DNA from: Isosphaeraceae bacterium
GTDB lineage: Bacteria > Planctomycetota > Planctomycetia > Isosphaerales > Isosphaeraceae
DNA length: 64,000 nucleotides
NCBI GenBank assembly: GCA_026004735.1
Contig: BPJS01000001.1
Coordinates: 3,421,641-3,485,640, forward strand
Reading direction: 5' to 3'
The notes beneath the pieces were generated by a model. The model searched no databases. It was not told the DNA's origin and saw nothing but the letters and a program-made list of their open reading frames with translations. Position numbers and translations under genes: made by a program. This document shows positions 9,858-18,687 of the stretch, in pieces; the first letter of the stretch is position 1; every line of letters starts with the position of its first letter.

Positions 9858-9912
9858 AGCGCATGGAGCGGGGCTGGGTCGCCTTGACGGAGCTGGCCCC
9901 GCAGCGCTTTTT
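9858..9912 (+). terminator. Rho-independent terminator of superoxide dismutase gene
   Basis: Ten bases after the stop an outer AGCGC/GCGCT pair and an inner perfect 7-bp pair (GCGGGGC/GCCCCGC) form a hairpin that is directly followed by five T residues. This is the clearest intrinsic terminator in the window. Confidence 0.8.
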
Positions 9913-9993
9913 ATGCGGGTAAGGAAACCAGCGGCGATCGCGCCGGTGGGGGGGGGAAGACGGGTTCAGGGCGATCCCAGGGAGGGGCGAGCG

Positions 9994-10257
9994 ATGGGGA
10001 GGATCAGAGGCCGACGGCTCATCGCAATGGGATTGCTGGGTTCGGTTTGGGTGATGGCTGGGTGTCGGAGCCTGCCATCGAATCGGGTTCCGCCCGAGCC
10101 GCCGTATACCGGGGAGTCGGGGGAACCGGCTGGTGTGGTTGGGTTTGGGTCGGCCGCGCCGCCGTCGACGGCCCCGGGGCTAGGTCTGGGAGATCCGAGG
10201 CAGACGCTGGGGCTCGAGGGAGGGATGCCGATCGAGGCAGCGACAGGGAGCCGGTAG
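9994..10257 (+). CDS. Small predicted lipoprotein
   Basis: An 87-residue protein with a good ribosome site (GGGAGGGG) before the ATG at 9994. It has a basic N-terminus, a hydrophobic segment and a lipobox (VWVMAGC, Cys24), then a Pro/Gly-rich tail with no recognisable domain. It is not similar to any family I can name. It could be a cell-envelope lipoprotein specific to this group; it lies between the superoxide dismutase terminator and the second adaptor gene. Confidence 0.6.
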   Translation: MGRIRGRRLIAMGLLGSVWVMAGCRSLPSNRVPPEPPYTGESGEPAGVVGFGSAAPPSTAPGLGLGDPRQTLGLEGGMPIEAATGSR

Positions 10258-10388
10258 CCGAGGTGGTGGACCGGCGGAGGAACGCGAAGAATGCAGGTCC
10301 GTGGGGCCGGGCGACGACGCCGATACAGGAAGAGGATTTGAGTGGAGCGCCGGTGCCGGGCAGAGGATGGACCGTGACGACGGTTCAA

Positions 10389-10394
10389 TATAAT
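10389..10394 (+). promoter_or_regulatory. Possible -10 element (TATAAT)
   Basis: A perfect TATAAT inside an AT-rich patch (ATATAATAATGG) in otherwise GC-rich intergenic DNA, 132 bases before the second adaptor gene. No matching -35 hexamer is seen at 16-18 bases, so it is only a candidate. Confidence 0.3.
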
Positions 10395-10525
10395 AATGGC
10401 ATGGTTGCGGGCTGCCCGGGGATCTTGAGGGTCTCCGCCGAATCCCGTCTAGCCTGGGCGGGTTGAATCTGGGGCGTCGTTCGGTCGCCGACCCGCCGGA
10501 TTTGGAGCGTGTTCGGGGGTGTCGT

Positions 10526-12430
10526 ATGCCGCCGTCGATGAACGAGGCTGCGCCAGGACTGAGCTTGCCGATTCCGGAGCGTCGGACGGTTCGTCGCCGG
10601 CGTCCGCGCAAACGGTGGTTGCTGGTGCCGCTGGTGGGTGCGGCGGTTGGGGGCGGGATCTGGGCCTGGATGACGCAGACGAGCCGTGGAAGCGGCTTGT
10701 ACGCGACGACGACGGTCGACCGTGGCGATATGCAGGTGGTGGTCGTCGAGAGCGGAGCGGTGGAGAGCGCGAGCAATACGGTGGTCCGATGCCAGGTTGA
10801 GGCGTTGGTGGGGATGGTGACGGGGGTACCCGGGTCCGCGGTGGGTGGTACGGTCGGGGGCCGAGGCGGTGGCGGCCGAGGTGGAGCGGGAGGAGGCCGG
10901 TTGGGGGGGGTAGGCGGAGGAGTCGGAGGAGGGGCAGCGGCGCGGCCAGCGGCGTCGGTAACGGCAGCGGCAGCGGCGCGTCCGGGGGCGGCCGGAGCGG
11001 CGACAGCGCGGGTCGGAGGAGCGGCGACGGCGAGTACGGGTTTGCAGAAGCCGGTGATCCGGAGTTTTACGTACGTGGTGGCGCCGCACGTTCCGTTGCG
11101 GCCGATGCTAACGGCGACGATGCAGGCGGGCACGGCGGCGGCGAGTCAGGGGGGACGAGGTGGAGGTGGCGGCGGAGGCGGGGGTGGTAGCGGTGAACGT
11201 GGCGGCTCGACGCGTATTTTGCGGATTTTGCCCGAGGGGACTCAGGTCAAGGCGGGGCAGGTGGTTTGCTGGTTGGACGATTCGGCGTTTCGGGACGAAC
11301 TGCAGGCGCAGTTGATTCGCTGGGAGCAGGCCAAGTCGTGGGTGGAGCAGGCCGAGCGTATTTTGGAGGTCAGCCAGATTTCGCTCGAGGAGTATCGGGA
11401 CGGGATTTATCCCCAGGATTTGCAGTTGATTGATCAGTACATCGAGTCGATCGCGATTCAACAGAAGCAGGCTCAGCAGGATCTGGAGTGGGCGCGGCGG
11501 ATGATGGAGCGGAACTTGTATGCCGAGACCCAGGTCCGGTCGCGTGAGTATGCGGTGGATCGCTGGGCAGTGGCGATGCGGGAAGCGGAAGGAATGAGGG
11601 AGCGGCTGGTCAAGTACACGGGGCCGCGGATCCTGAAGAATCTGGAGGCGAAGATTGCGGCGGTGAGTGCGGATTTGCAAGCGCAGCGGGCGGCGTATGA
11701 GTTGGAGGATCAGCGGAAGCGTCGGCTGGAGCGGGCGATCGAGAATTGCGAGTTGAAGGCGCCGCGGGACGGGGTTTTGGTCTATGTCAACGAGACCAAT
11801 GGATGGGGCCGGACGGAGGTGCAGATTCAGGAAGGGATGGCGGTGCGTGAGAATCAGCCGATTTTCCAGATTCCCGACCTGGAGGATATGCGGATCAAGG
11901 TGAGGGTCAATGAGGCAAAGGTGACGCTCTTGGAGCCGGGGACGCGGGCGTTGATTCGGATCGATGCGTTTCCGGATCGGGTGATGACGGGGACGGTGAG
12001 CGAGGTGACGGTGATTCCGGTGCCGGCCAATGGGCCGTTTTCGGACGTGAAGATTTACTACGCGAACGTGGACATCGACGAGACGTTTCCGGAGTTGCGT
12101 ACCGGGATGACCGGCCAGGTGGAGTTTCTGGTCAAGGAACTTGAAGATGTGACGCGGGTTCCGCTGAAGGCGGTGCGGTGGTTTGACGGGACGGCGTTTG
12201 TGGCCGTGCCGACGGCGTCGGGAGGTCGTCAGCCGTATGAGTGGAAGCCGGTGGAGCTGGGGCTGCTCAACGAGGGTTACGCGGAGGTGCGGTCGGGGCT
12301 GGTGGCGGGCGAGCGGGTGATTGCGGATCCCTTGCCGCTCAGTCCGCCGAGTCGGGCGGAGCGGGATGCGGCGAAGGTGGAAGGGCTGGCCGATGCGCGT
12401 CCGGTGGGTGGTCTGAGGCTGGGGGGGTGA
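10526..12430 (+). CDS. HlyD-like membrane-fusion protein with a large Gly/Ala-rich insertion
   Basis: Second periplasmic adaptor, 634 residues from the ATG at 10526; another ATG at 10538 is possible and neither has a strong ribosome site. One membrane segment lies at residues about 31-52. The first lipoyl half is split: it begins near residue 80 (VVVESGAVESASNTVVRCQVE) and resumes with RILRILPEGTQVKAGQVVCWLD after some 140 residues of Gly/Ala/Arg low complexity. The coiled coil, second lipoyl half (LKAPRDGVLVYVN) and barrel (LRTGMTGQVEFLV) then follow as in the adaptor at 3412. No transporter gene is adjacent; it may share the upstream pump or act with a partner outside the window. Confidence 0.82.
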   Translation: MPPSMNEAAPGLSLPIPERRTVRRRRPRKRWLLVPLVGAAVGGGIWAWMTQTSRGSGLYATTTVDRGDMQVVVVESGAVESASNTVVRCQVEALVGMVTGVPGSAVGGTVGGRGGGGRGGAGGGRLGGVGGGVGGGAAARPAASVTAAAAARPGAAGAATARVGGAATASTGLQKPVIRSFTYVVAPHVPLRPMLTATMQAGTAAASQGGRGGGGGGGGGGSGERGGSTRILRILPEGTQVKAGQVVCWLDDSAFRDELQAQLIRWEQAKSWVEQAERILEVSQISLEEYRDGIYPQDLQLIDQYIESIAIQQKQAQQDLEWARRMMERNLYAETQVRSREYAVDRWAVAMREAEGMRERLVKYTGPRILKNLEAKIAAVSADLQAQRAAYELEDQRKRRLERAIENCELKAPRDGVLVYVNETNGWGRTEVQIQEGMAVRENQPIFQIPDLEDMRIKVRVNEAKVTLLEPGTRALIRIDAFPDRVMTGTVSEVTVIPVPANGPFSDVKIYYANVDIDETFPELRTGMTGQVEFLVKELEDVTRVPLKAVRWFDGTAFVAVPTASGGRQPYEWKPVELGLLNEGYAEVRSGLVAGERVIADPLPLSPPSRAERDAAKVEGLADARPVGGLRLGG

Positions 12431-12461
12431 TGGGGTTCAGCGAACGGCCGGGCGAGGACTG

Positions 12462-14024
12462 ATGCTTGAGTATTTGACGGCCGCGGCGGCGCGGATGGTC
12501 GAAGAAGCGCAGCGATTGGGCAGGCTGCGTGGAGCAGAGGCGGCCGAGCCGCGGGACTTGTTGGCGGCGTTGGCCGGTGATGAGGAAGGTCGGGCGTACC
12601 GGCTGATGGTCGAGCACGGAGTCGACCCGGCGGGGGTGGTGTCGAGCCTCGTGGGGGAAGGGTCTGAGGTTGGGTCGGAGGGTGAGGGAGCGATTGCGGG
12701 GATTTCAGGGGCGTTGCGGGCGGTGGTGGCGTTGGCGGTGGAGCAGGCGCGGGCGGTGGACCGACTCCATGAGGCAGGGACGGAGCATTTGCTGTGGGCG
12801 CTAGTGGAAACGGATGAGATGGCGGCGGGGGTGTTGAGGGAGCGGGGTTTGCGGGAGGAGGAGTTGCGGGGACGGTTGGAGCGGCAGGTGGCCTTAGAGA
12901 CGGCGCCGATTCCGCTGGCGCCGGAGATCAAGCCGCTGGAGTTGACGACGCCGGGCGAGGGCGTGGATCTGGCGCGGATTCTGGATGCCTCGGCGAACCG
13001 GGCGCGTGAGGGGCTGCGGGTGGTCGAGGATTACGTGCGGTTTGTCCTGGACGATCCGCTTCTGGTGCGGCGGCTGAAGGATTGCCGGCATCGGTTGGGG
13101 GAGGCGACCCGGGCGTTGGAGGGCGAGGGGCGGTTGCTGCCGGCGCGGGACACGGCGGGGGATGTGGGGACGCACATCATGACGGGCAGCGAGCGGGTTC
13201 GGGAGAATCCGCGCGGGGTGTTGGCGGCGAATTTCAAGCGGACGGCTGAGGCGTTGCGGTCGCTGGAAGAGTACACAAAGCTGGTCGATCCGTGGCTGGC
13301 GGGACGGTTTGAAGTGTTGCGTTATGATCTCTACATATTGGAGAAATTGGTTTTGACGATGGTGGGGTCGCGGCGGACGCTGGCCGAGGCGCGGCTCTAC
13401 TTTCTGGTGGGGGGAGGAGGGACGTTGCGGGAGCTTGTGTGGCTGGTGGGTGAAGCGCTCGAGGGCGGGGTGCAGGTGGTGCAGTTGCGTGAGAAGGGGC
13501 TGGATGATCGGACGTGGTTGAGCCGGGCGCGGGAGGTGCGGATTTTGACGGCGAAGGCGGGGGCGTTGTTCATTGTGAACGACCGGCCGGATCTGGCGCG
13601 GCTGGCAGGGGCGGATGGAGTGCATGTGGGGCAGGGAGATGTGACGGTGCGGGATGCGCGGCGGATTGTGGGGCCGTCGGCGTTGATTGGGGTTTCGACG
13701 CATCGAGCGGAGGAGTTGGAGCGGGCGGTTTTGGATGGGGCGGGGTATGTGGGGGTGGGTCCGGTGTTTGAGTCGGTGACGAAGGAATTTGACCGGCTGG
13801 CGGGTGTGGCCTATGTGAGGCATGCGGCGGAGGCGACGCGGCTGCCTTGGTTCGCGATTGGGGGGATTGGTCTGGAGAATGTGGATCAGGTGTTGGAGGC
13901 GGGGGCGCGGCGGGTTGCGGTGGGGTCGGCGATTGCGCGGGCGGATCGGCCACGGGCGGCGGCGGCGGAGCTGAGGCGGCGGCTGGATGCAGTCTGGGAG
14001 AGCGAGGGTGTTGCGCTGAGCTGA
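12462..14024 (+). CDS. thiE: Thiamine-phosphate synthase with N-terminal Clp-N-like and ThiD2-like domains
   Basis: The C-terminal third (residues about 310-515) is a full ThiE barrel that joins HMP-PP and thiazole phosphate. It shows QLREKG, NDRPDLARLAGADGVHVGQGD, GVSTHRAEE, GVGPVFES and the phosphate loop AIGGI. Residues about 165-300 match the helical ThiD2-type domain often fused to ThiE (ILDASANRAREGLRVVEDYVRF). Residues 1-150 look like two Clp N-terminal repeats (EPRDLLAALAGDEEGRAYRLM; HLLWALVETDEMAAGVL). A usual ThiE has about 210 residues, so this 520-residue form is a three-part fusion. It follows the adaptor by 31 bases but has no obvious functional tie to it. Confidence 0.9.
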   Translation: MLEYLTAAAARMVEEAQRLGRLRGAEAAEPRDLLAALAGDEEGRAYRLMVEHGVDPAGVVSSLVGEGSEVGSEGEGAIAGISGALRAVVALAVEQARAVDRLHEAGTEHLLWALVETDEMAAGVLRERGLREEELRGRLERQVALETAPIPLAPEIKPLELTTPGEGVDLARILDASANRAREGLRVVEDYVRFVLDDPLLVRRLKDCRHRLGEATRALEGEGRLLPARDTAGDVGTHIMTGSERVRENPRGVLAANFKRTAEALRSLEEYTKLVDPWLAGRFEVLRYDLYILEKLVLTMVGSRRTLAEARLYFLVGGGGTLRELVWLVGEALEGGVQVVQLREKGLDDRTWLSRAREVRILTAKAGALFIVNDRPDLARLAGADGVHVGQGDVTVRDARRIVGPSALIGVSTHRAEELERAVLDGAGYVGVGPVFESVTKEFDRLAGVAYVRHAAEATRLPWFAIGGIGLENVDQVLEAGARRVAVGSAIARADRPRAAAAELRRRLDAVWESEGVALS

Positions 14025-14080
14025 GGCGGGCGCAGGTTGCGGTCTGAGGCAGCGAGGGTGCTGCGCTGAGCTGAGGCGGG
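13989..14080 (+). repeat. Two-copy tandem repeat, period 50 bases, across thiE stop codon
   Basis: The last bases of thiE and its stop (13989-14030) are repeated at 14039-14080. The core 30 bases (14001-14030 versus 14051-14080) differ at a single position, C for T at 14061. The second copy lies in the intergenic space and carries an untranslated duplicate of the thiE C-terminal codons and stop. Confidence 0.85.
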
Positions 14081-14250
14081 GGCGGGCTACAGGGGTGATC
14101 GAAGTTGTATGGAAGCCGCGGGTGTGGCCGCGTGGCGACGTGGATCCGCCGTTTTGGCGAGTTGTGGCCTAGGGTACTTGCGTGGGGTGAGGGAGTCGAA
14201 CCAGAACCCCGAGGACTTTGGCCAGCGGAAGGATGTGGGAGAGCGAGGCG

Positions 14251-14673
14251 ATGGCTCGGAGATGGCGTTGGGGGAGGAGGCGTGGCGGGCGCTCGGGAGC
14301 GGCGTTGGTTGAGATGGCGGTGGTGTTTCCGCTGCTGCTGGCGATGATTCTCGGGATGGTGGAGATGGCGCGGCTGGGGATGGTGACGCAACTGCTGTCG
14401 ACGGCCGCCCGGGAGGGCTGCCGGGTGGCCGTGATTCCGGGGAAGACGCAGACGGACGTGCAGGCGCGGATCAACGCGGTGTTGGCGGGGTCGGGGATCA
14501 ACGTAGGGACGGTCAATCCGACGCCAAGCAACTGGGCAACCGCGTCGAGCGGCACGCCGGTGACGGTGACGCTGAGCGTGCCGTATTCGCAGGTGACATG
14601 GCTGCCGCTGCCACGGTTTTTGGGAGGGGCGACGATCCGGGCGTCGGCGACGATGAACTCGGAGCGACCGTGA
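14251..14673 (+). CDS. TadE-like pilus/envelope protein
   Basis: A 140-residue protein with a basic N-terminus (RRWRWGRRRGG) and one hydrophobic helix containing the TadE signature GAALVEMAVVFPLLLAMILGMVEMAR, followed by a small exported domain. TadE proteins are minor pseudopilins of Flp-type systems; in planctomycetes such genes often occur without a full tad locus, as here. The ATG at 14251 is preferred for its spacing from GAGCGAGG; the ATG at 14233 is also possible. The stop TGA overlaps a GTG that could start the next gene. Confidence 0.8.
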   Translation: MARRWRWGRRRGGRSGAALVEMAVVFPLLLAMILGMVEMARLGMVTQLLSTAAREGCRVAVIPGKTQTDVQARINAVLAGSGINVGTVNPTPSNWATASSGTPVTVTLSVPYSQVTWLPLPRFLGGATIRASATMNSERP

Positions 14674-14708
14674 GCTCAAGGTGCGGCAGGGAGATCAGGA
14701 GGCTGGCG

Positions 14709-15909
14709 ATGCGAGCGTGGGACGGACGGAGTGGGAGGGTGAGTTGGAAACGCCGCGGGGCCGTGGTGGCGTTGGTGGCGCTGTTGATGCCGGTGATGGT
14801 GGGGATGCTGGCAGTGGGGGTGGATTTTGCGGTGGTGACCACAGCGCGGGCGCAGATGCAGACGGCCTGCGACGCGGCGGCGCTGGCGGGTGCGAAGAGC
14901 CTGGCGAACGAGGAACGGCTGCGATCGACGGTGAGCATGGTGACCCAGATTGCGGCGGCGCAGGGGAATGCGTTGTTGCTGGCGACGGCGAACCGGGTGC
15001 TGGGATCGTCACCGGTGTTGAAATTCCAGACGGGGACGGCCGAGGGAGCCGATGTGGTGGTGGGATACTTGCACCCGGACGACACGACGTCGACGCGGCC
15101 GGATCCGACAGCGCCGCCGACGTGGTACAACTCGGTGCAGGTGATCGGGCGGCGGGACCCGGCGCACGGAGGGCTGGTGCCGGGATTTTTCAGCGGTTTT
15201 TTTTGGGTCGCCAGGGTTTTCGATCCAGCTTTCGGCAACCGCGACGGCGCATCCGTACTCGATCAAAGGATTCCGGCCGACGGGATCGGCCCGGGCGCGG
15301 ATTCTGCCGATCGTCATGCAGAGAACAACGTACCTAGGCATGATAACCGGATTAACCGGTGATATGTATAGCTATAACACCTATACAGGAACGGTGACGT
15401 CGGGGTCGGATGGCGTCAAGGAGTCGGTCGTCTACCCGGTTCAGGCGGGTCTAGCCGGCAATTGGGGGACGATCAACTTTGGCACGAACAACAACAGCAC
15501 GTCGACGCTCGGCGATCAAATTCGCAACGGCGTGACGGAAGCGCAGATGAAGGCCGAGTTTCCGGCGACCGGGACTTTGAGTCTGGACCAATTTAGCGAT
15601 GGGATCTATTTCCATACCTTCCGCGGCGATCCGGGAATCAGCGCGGGGATCAAGGATGATCTGATGAGCATCATTGGAAAACCAGTGACGATCCCGCTTT
15701 ATGACCTGTCAGGAGGAAATGGAAACAATGCGTGGTATCGGGTGGTCGATTTCGCGGTGGTGCGCATCGTGGCGGTGAATTTTAAGGGGAATCCCAAGTA
15801 TGTGATCGTACAGCCAGCATTGACGACGGATCCGACGGCGATACCCGGTGATCCGCAGCCGGGAGGCTGGTCACAGGGAGGTCTGGTGCGGCTCTTTCTG
15901 TCCCGGTGA
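14709..15909 (+). pseudogene. TadG-like envelope protein, frameshifted at a T8 tract
   Basis: The N-terminal half has a basic lead, the hydrophobic helix ALVALLMPVMVGMLAVGVD and ARAQMQTACDAAALAGAKSLA, the standard TadG/Flp-associated start. After VPGFFSGFF (about 15200) the frame is lost; the matching continuation (GSPGFSIQLSATATAHPY, then PIVMQRTTYLGMI) is in the next frame and runs to 15909. Removing one T from the run at 15197-15204 joins them into a 399-residue protein. The ATG at 14709 has AGGAGG in front of it. A T8 run in such GC-rich DNA is also a possible transcription-slippage site, so the gene may still be productive. Confidence 0.8.
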
Positions 15910-15963
15910 GCGGAGGCCGGGAAGGTGGATGGGGACGAACCGGGTGGGAAATGGGGGTGAGCG

Positions 15964-16587
15964 ATGATTGCATGGCTCGGTGGCGTAGCTCTGGTCGTGG
16001 GCGGCTGGCTGGGATCGGCTGATGGGCCAGGGGCGATCCCGACCGGGGTGACGCGGGTGGAGGAGGATTGGGAACTGGTCGTCGGCGTCCCCGACCCGAC
16101 CAATAGCGGCCCGCAGATCACGACGGTGATGAGTCCGATGATTCAGGCACCCTGGATTCAAATGACATTCAATCTGAATTATCGGGATGATCCGTTTGCG
16201 GGTGGTGGCATGCAGATCAGGCTCTGGTCGGACAAGCAGGTGATCGCACAGAAGTCGGTTTCGGCCCAGCAGATCGCGACGGCCAACGAGACGATCGGCT
16301 GGACGCAGGCGATCAGTCTGAACTCGGGGATCCTGACGCTCGAAGTCAAGAATGGGAACTCGACGACCTGGGGCACGTTCGGAGGATCTGCGCTGCGGTT
16401 GCAGGTGGCGACGTCGTTGCCGAATCTGGACGGATATCAGGTGAGCGAGTCGGTGGCCAATTCGGGCTGCGGGTATCAGTCGAACCGGGTCCGGCTGATG
16501 AGGCTCAAAGAGGTGCGTTATTACGTGGGAAATGAGCTGGTCGTGAGGGACGACCAGCCGAAGGTCTTGCTTGCCAACGCTGAGTGA
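15964..16587 (+). CDS. Secreted protein of unknown function
   Basis: A 207-residue protein with a short signal peptide (MIAWLGGVALVVGGWLGSADG) and a beta-rich, Thr/Asn-rich body with no recognisable domain. The final 60 residues contain a Cys-Gly-Tyr motif and RVRLMRLKEVRYYVG. It lies 54 bases after the TadG-like gene in the same direction with a GGGGGTGAG site, so it probably belongs to that transcription unit and may be part of the same envelope structure. I do not recognise a family. Confidence 0.6.
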   Translation: MIAWLGGVALVVGGWLGSADGPGAIPTGVTRVEEDWELVVGVPDPTNSGPQITTVMSPMIQAPWIQMTFNLNYRDDPFAGGGMQIRLWSDKQVIAQKSVSAQQIATANETIGWTQAISLNSGILTLEVKNGNSTTWGTFGGSALRLQVATSLPNLDGYQVSESVANSGCGYQSNRVRLMRLKEVRYYVGNELVVRDDQPKVLLANAE

Positions 16588-16618
16588 TCGGCGGACGTCG
16601 AGGGGAGCGAAGACGACA

Positions 16619-16659
16619 GCCGCTGGCTGGCTTGCGCACGGGCAGGCCAGGCCAGCGGC
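16619..16659 (+). terminator. Hairpin after TadE/TadG unit
   Basis: A perfect 9-bp inverted repeat (GCCGCTGGC / GCCAGCGGC), extendable by four pairs with one bulge, lies 31 bases after the secreted-protein stop and is followed by CGCGTTGTTTG. It is a plausible but T-poor terminator. Confidence 0.5.
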
Positions 16660-16760
16660 CGCGTTGTTTGGGGAATGGAGTGTTGGAGGGTTGATGTCGC
16701 GGTGCGAGAATAGTGAACCGGCGGTGGGCGAGGAGAGGACACACGGGCGGAGGCAGAGAC

Positions 16761-17669
16761 GTGTGTGGCCTGTGGCTGGTTGTGGGGGTGGTGGGTGCGT
16801 GGGGCGGCCAAGGAGGGGATTTGGCAGAGCGCTTGCTGCCGCTTGTCGAGGCGCATCGCGGCGATGTCGCGGTCGTGGTCAAGCATCTGGAGACGGGAGA
16901 GGCCTGGTCGTATCGCGGCGACGAGCCGATGGCGACGGCGAGTCTGATCAAGCTGCCCGTGATGGTGGAGGTCTACCGCCAGGCCGAGGCGGGGCAGTTG
17001 GATTTGAACCAGCGGCTAACGTTGCGGGAAGAGGATAAAGTGCCGGGGGCGGGGGTGTTGACGTACCACTTTTCGCCGGGGGCGACCTTCGCGTTGCGGG
17101 ATGCGGTGCGGCTGATGATCGCCTTTTCGGACAACACGGCAACGAACCTGGTACTCGATGAGATCGGGATCGGCGCGACGGCCGCGACGATGGAGGCGAT
17201 GGGGCTGCCAAACACGAAGCTGCACTCGAAGGTGTATCGGCGCGAGACGTCAGTCTTTCCGGAACGGAGTGCGCGATACGGGTTGGGCAGTACGACGGCG
17301 GCGGAGATGGTGACGCTGCTGGAGCGGTTGCACCGGCGGGAGTTGGTGAGCCGCGGCGCGAGCGAGGCGATGCTCGAACATTTGACGATGTGTGATGACA
17401 AAGATAAGTTTCCGCGCTTCTTGCCGCCGGGGACACGGGTGGCGTTCAAGACCGGGAGCGTGGAGGATGCGCGGACGGCGGCCGGGATCATCGAGACGCC
17501 GGCTGGTCCGGTGGCCGTGTGTGTGTTGACCTGGCACAACGAGGATCGGCGGTGGGTCGCGGACAATGCGGGTGATCGGCTGTGCGCGGAGGTGGCGCGG
17601 GCCGTTTACGAGTATTTTGGGGTGGCGGCGGAGGATCGGCCGGAGAGCGGGCCGGACTCGGGAAGGTGA
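16761..17669 (+). CDS. Class A beta-lactamase-like serine hydrolase
   Basis: Exported serine hydrolase, 302 residues from the GTG at 16761, which has GGAGG eight bases upstream and begins a signal peptide; a GTG at 16713 is the longer option. All three penicillin-recognising elements are present: Ser61-x-x-Lys64 (TASLIKLPV), Ser-Asp-Asn at 123-125 (AFSDNTATNL) and Lys-Thr-Gly at 230-232 (AFKTGSVEDA). The ExxLN omega-loop motif of true class A enzymes is not obvious, so it may be a D,D-peptidase or another esterase and not a resistance enzyme. A 9-base gap separates it from the next gene. Confidence 0.8.
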   Translation: MCGLWLVVGVVGAWGGQGGDLAERLLPLVEAHRGDVAVVVKHLETGEAWSYRGDEPMATASLIKLPVMVEVYRQAEAGQLDLNQRLTLREEDKVPGAGVLTYHFSPGATFALRDAVRLMIAFSDNTATNLVLDEIGIGATAATMEAMGLPNTKLHSKVYRRETSVFPERSARYGLGSTTAAEMVTLLERLHRRELVSRGASEAMLEHLTMCDDKDKFPRFLPPGTRVAFKTGSVEDARTAAGIIETPAGPVAVCVLTWHNEDRRWVADNAGDRLCAEVARAVYEYFGVAAEDRPESGPDSGR

Positions 17670-17677
17670 GGTGAGCG

Positions 17678-18190
17678 ATGGGATTTCTGGATGGTCTGAA
17701 AGCGCTGTTGGGCGGTCGAGGGGGGAGAGACGCGGCGGAGCGGCGGCGGCTGGCGCGGCTCTGGGGGCTGGACGAGGAGTCGGCTGGGGAGCGTCGGGCC
17801 GAGCCGAAGGCGTTGGACCTGGATGCGTTGCCGCCGATACCAAGGGGTCGGGGGGTAGCGAGCGCGTATGACGAGCGGATGTGGGTCAAGAAGCTGCGCT
17901 ACTTGCTGAGCGAGCGGCTGCCGATTCCGGATGAGGAGTGGGAGGATTTTCGGGCGGACGCGTTGGCGCTGGGGTTTGATGAATCGTGGATTCGGGAGCA
18001 GGAGCGGGAGGCGTTTGGGTTTTTGTTGCGGAAGGTGGTGCGGGACGGGGTGGTCAGCGAGAGGGAGCGGCAGGAGCTGGAGTGGGCGCGTCGGCAGATC
18101 GGGCTGAGCGAGCAGGAGGCGACGGAGATGCTGGAAGCGGTGGTTCGTGAGGCGGAAGCCGAATTGGGACGGACGGTCGACGGGGTTTGA
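17678..18190 (+). CDS. Conserved helical protein of unknown function
   Basis: A 170-residue cytoplasmic protein, rich in Arg and Glu, predicted all-helical. The C-terminal half (EDFRADALALGF..WIREQEREAFGFLLRKVV..GVVSERERQELEWARRQIGLSEQEATEMLE) has the spacing of a TerB- or tellurite-type helical bundle, but the match is only an impression. It starts 9 bases after the beta-lactamase-like gene, so they are probably co-transcribed. Confidence 0.55.
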   Translation: MGFLDGLKALLGGRGGRDAAERRRLARLWGLDEESAGERRAEPKALDLDALPPIPRGRGVASAYDERMWVKKLRYLLSERLPIPDEEWEDFRADALALGFDESWIREQEREAFGFLLRKVVRDGVVSERERQELEWARRQIGLSEQEATEMLEAVVREAEAELGRTVDGV

Positions 18191-18263
18191 GTGGGGAACG
18201 GGGGGCGCGGTGTTGGGAGGACGCCCGGTCGTATTGGGGGGGTGGCGGGAAGTCTAGGCTGGT

Positions 18264-18650
18264 TCAGGGCTGGATGCGGAGTTGGGGAGGCAGAGGTTGG
18301 GGACGGCCGTTGCGGTCGACGCAGGCCAGCGTCGAGTGTCCGACGGCGAGCAGGACGTTGTCGCGGTAGACTTCGTAGCGGTGGACGATTTTGACGTGGG
18401 TGATGCGCTCGACGGTGGTGCGGACCGAGAGCAGGTCGTCGTAGAAGGCGGGCCGTTTGAATTGGCAACGGATGTCGATGACGACCAGGAAGTGTCCGGC
18501 GTCTTCGATCTCGCGGTAGGAGAGGCCGGACTGGCGGAGCAGTTCGGTGCGGGCTTGCTCGAAGTAGACGAAAAATTGAGCGTGGTGGAGGAAGCCCATG
18601 CGGTCGGTTTCGGCATAGCGGACGCGGATCAGGGTTTCGTGGGTGTGCAT
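18264..18650 (-). CDS. YbgC-type hotdog acyl-CoA thioesterase
   Basis: A 128-residue single hotdog domain. The start matches the 4-hydroxybenzoyl-CoA thioesterase/YbgC pattern: RVRYAETDRMGFLHHAQFFVYFEQAR, with the catalytic Asp in AETDRMG and the helix that closes the active site. The later block VRTTVERITHVKIVHRYEVYR fits the family core strands. It probably hydrolyses a short acyl-CoA or acyl-carrier thioester in the cytoplasm. It follows the second phosphatase gene on the same strand by 37 bases. Confidence 0.9.
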   Translation of the reverse strand: MHTHETLIRVRYAETDRMGFLHHAQFFVYFEQARTELLRQSGLSYREIEDAGHFLVVIDIRCQFKRPAFYDDLLSVRTTVERITHVKIVHRYEVYRDNVLLAVGHSTLACVDRNGRPQPLPPQLRIQP

Positions 18651-18687
18651 GGGTGTGGATGAGGTGGGGTCGAGAGCGGAATCCGGG

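Noticed and set aside
10180..11133. Minus-strand open frame opposite the second adaptor
   Set aside because: Pro/Ala-rich shadow of the Gly-rich insertion; no start site or homology.
14180..14230. tRNA-like T-loop (GGTTCGACTCC on the minus strand)
   Set aside because: The flanking arms do not form a T stem, acceptor stem or anticodon arm; it is a chance match.
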